From Melioribacteraceae bacterium (GTDB taxonomy: Bacteria; Bacteroidota; Ignavibacteria; Ignavibacteriales; Melioribacteraceae), in assembly GCA_015486905.1 (NCBI GenBank), contig WFQV01000157.1, positions 1 through 8,360 on the forward strand: DNA of 8,360 nt, in the 5' to 3' direction. Under the pieces are notes generated by a model. That model made no database searches and was not told the origin of the DNA. It saw only the letters and a list, made by a program, of their open reading frames with translations. Below are positions 7,139 to 8,360 of the stretch, in pieces (the stretch's first letter is position 1; the number at the start of each line of letters is the position of its first letter). The translations under genes were made by a program, and so were the position numbers.

Positions 7139-8332
7139 ATGTCAGAGAATATGAAACTTAATTTCGATTCGAAATGCGTGCATGCAGGAATTGAGGATTA
7201 CGAACACGGTCCTGTGATTCCTCCGATTTACCAAACATCAACATTTAAATTCAAATCCACACAACAAGGAGCCGCTCTTTTTAGAGGTGAGAAAGAAGGT
7301 TACATTTACACAAGAATGAGTAACCCTACGGTTGAAGCAATGGAAAAAGCAGTTGCATCTTTGGAAGGCGGTTACCGTGCCTTGGGCTGCGGAAGCGGTA
7401 TGGCGGCTATTTCAACCACACTTTTAACTTTGCTTAACACAGGCGACCACGTAGTGTTTTCGGAAGCAGTTTACGGTCCAACCGCTACCTTGATTGTTAA
7501 TGTTTTGAGCAGATTCGGTATTGAATCCACACCGGTGAATTCTACGGATTTGAAAAACATCGAAGAAGCAATGAAACCGAACACAAAAGTTGTTTACATT
7601 GAAACGCCGGGTAACCCTACGTTGGCAATTACGGATTTAAGTGGCGCTGCCGAAATAGCACACAAACATGGGGCATTGATGGTTGTGGACAATACTTTCA
7701 TGAGCCCGGCACTGCAGAGACCTTTTGAACATGGCGCTGATGTTGTTGTTCACAGCATGACAAAATTCCTTAATGGTCACGCCGATGTTGTGGCGGGTAT
7801 TATTGTTGTTAAGAGCCATGAAGATTACAAAAAGTTCCGCTCTGTTCTTAATCAATTAGGCGGAGTTATTGACCCGTTCAATGCTTTCCTTGTTCATCGC
7901 GGATTGAAAACACTCGATGTTAGAATGCAAAGATTAAGCGATAATGCAATGAAAATTGCTAAGTTTCTGGAAGCACATCCGAAAGTAAAATGGGTTCGTT
8001 ACCCGGGTTTGGAAAGCCATCCGCAGTATGAAATCGCTCAAAAACAGCAATCCGCACCAGGCGGAATGGTTTCATTCGAAATTAAAGGAGGTTTTGCCGC
8101 AGGTGAAGCGGTAATGAATTCGGTTAAACTTTGTACCCTCGCAGTAAGTTTGGGCGGGGTTGAAACCCTTATTCAACACCCTGCAAGCATGACGCATCTT
8201 TCGATGGGTCGGGAAGCAAGGGAAAAAGCAGGTATTACAGAAGGTTTGGTAAGGATTTCGGTAGGAATTGAAAATGTAAACGATTTGATTGCGGATTTGG
8301 AACAAGCACTAAGTCACGTAGAAGAAGTTTAA
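7139..8332 (+). CDS. PLP-dependent trans-sulfuration enzyme, methionine/cystathionine gamma-lyase-like
   Basis: A 397-residue enzyme of the Cys/Met metabolism PLP family (fold type I). Members catalyse gamma-elimination or gamma-replacement on cystathionine, methionine or acyl-homoserine in the cytoplasm. K209 in HSMTKFLNGHAD forms the Schiff base with PLP. Y57 and R59 (YTRMSNPT) bind the phosphate of the neighbouring subunit, S86-G87-M88 also line the phosphate site, Y112 stacks on the ring, D184 (VVDNTF) contacts the pyridine nitrogen and R372 binds the substrate carboxylate. The C-terminal AVSLGGVETLIQHPASMTH resembles methionine gamma-lyase, with V336 where human cystathionine gamma-lyase has E339. 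However, the C116, K240 and D241 typical of Pseudomonas methionine gamma-lyase are P114, L237 and N238 here. The substrate is therefore open: methionine gamma-lyase, cystathionine gamma-lyase or gamma-synthase. The ATG at 7139 has an AAAGGT site 6 nt upstream. It is flanked by terminators, so it is probably a separate transcription unit, although I see no clear promoter in the 42-nt gap. Confidence 0.9.
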   Translation: MSENMKLNFDSKCVHAGIEDYEHGPVIPPIYQTSTFKFKSTQQGAALFRGEKEGYIYTRMSNPTVEAMEKAVASLEGGYRALGCGSGMAAISTTLLTLLNTGDHVVFSEAVYGPTATLIVNVLSRFGIESTPVNSTDLKNIEEAMKPNTKVVYIETPGNPTLAITDLSGAAEIAHKHGALMVVDNTFMSPALQRPFEHGADVVVHSMTKFLNGHADVVAGIIVVKSHEDYKKFRSVLNQLGGVIDPFNAFLVHRGLKTLDVRMQRLSDNAMKIAKFLEAHPKVKWVRYPGLESHPQYEIAQKQQSAPGGMVSFEIKGGFAAGEAVMNSVKLCTLAVSLGGVETLIQHPASMTHLSMGREAREKAGITEGLVRISVGIENVNDLIADLEQALSHVEEV

Positions 8333-8339
8333 TTTTTAA

Positions 8340-8360
8340 GCCCCGTCAAAAAGGCGGGGC
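8340..8360 (+). terminator. Hairpin terminator after the PLP enzyme, cut by the window end
   Basis: GCCCCGTC (8340-8347) pairs with GGCGGGGC (8353-8360) through seven Watson-Crick pairs and one G-T wobble, around an AAAAA loop. It begins 7 nt after the stop codon. The T-run expected on the right would lie just outside the window, so the call rests on stem strength and position. Confidence 0.7.

Overview
The window is a compact replication and topology gene cluster of the kind found beside a bacterial chromosome origin. All genes lie on the + strand, in the order dnaN (sliding clamp), recF, a short DciA/DUF721 gene, gyrB, gyrA. A hairpin terminator ends this run, and it is followed by a PLP-dependent trans-sulfuration-family enzyme with its own terminator at the window edge. 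The left 96 bases are non-coding and hold an imperfect inverted repeat and a good promoter-like sequence. This is where a dnaA-dnaN gap would be expected, but dnaA itself is not visible.

The DNA is A+T-rich. dnaN, recF and the DciA gene are especially so, and gyrA is noticeably richer in G+C. Clear Shine-Dalgarno-like sequences precede dnaN, gyrB, gyrA and the PLP enzyme, but not recF or the DciA gene, which start 3 nt after and 14 nt inside the preceding gene. The gene order, the DUF721 gene after recF, the base composition and the protein style suggest a bacterium of the FCB group, most likely the Chlorobi/Ignavibacteria branch. This is an inference from general knowledge, not from a search.

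The first five genes make biological sense together. DnaN is the processivity clamp. RecF works in gap repair and fork protection. DciA-type proteins assist loading of the replicative helicase DnaB. GyrB and GyrA form the heterotetramer that adds negative supercoils. Gaps between genes are at most 28 nt, and the only terminator seen is after gyrA, so one polycistronic transcript is likely. The last gene is a metabolic enzyme of sulfur amino acid metabolism with no evident link to the cluster.

I found no mobile element, CRISPR array, RNA gene or broken gene. There is no gene-free stretch longer than 300 bases. I see no convincing undescribed system here. The points most worth a second look are the DciA gene placement, the mixed active-site fingerprint of the PLP enzyme, the gyrA terminator that contains the stop codon, and the upstream repeat/promoter.
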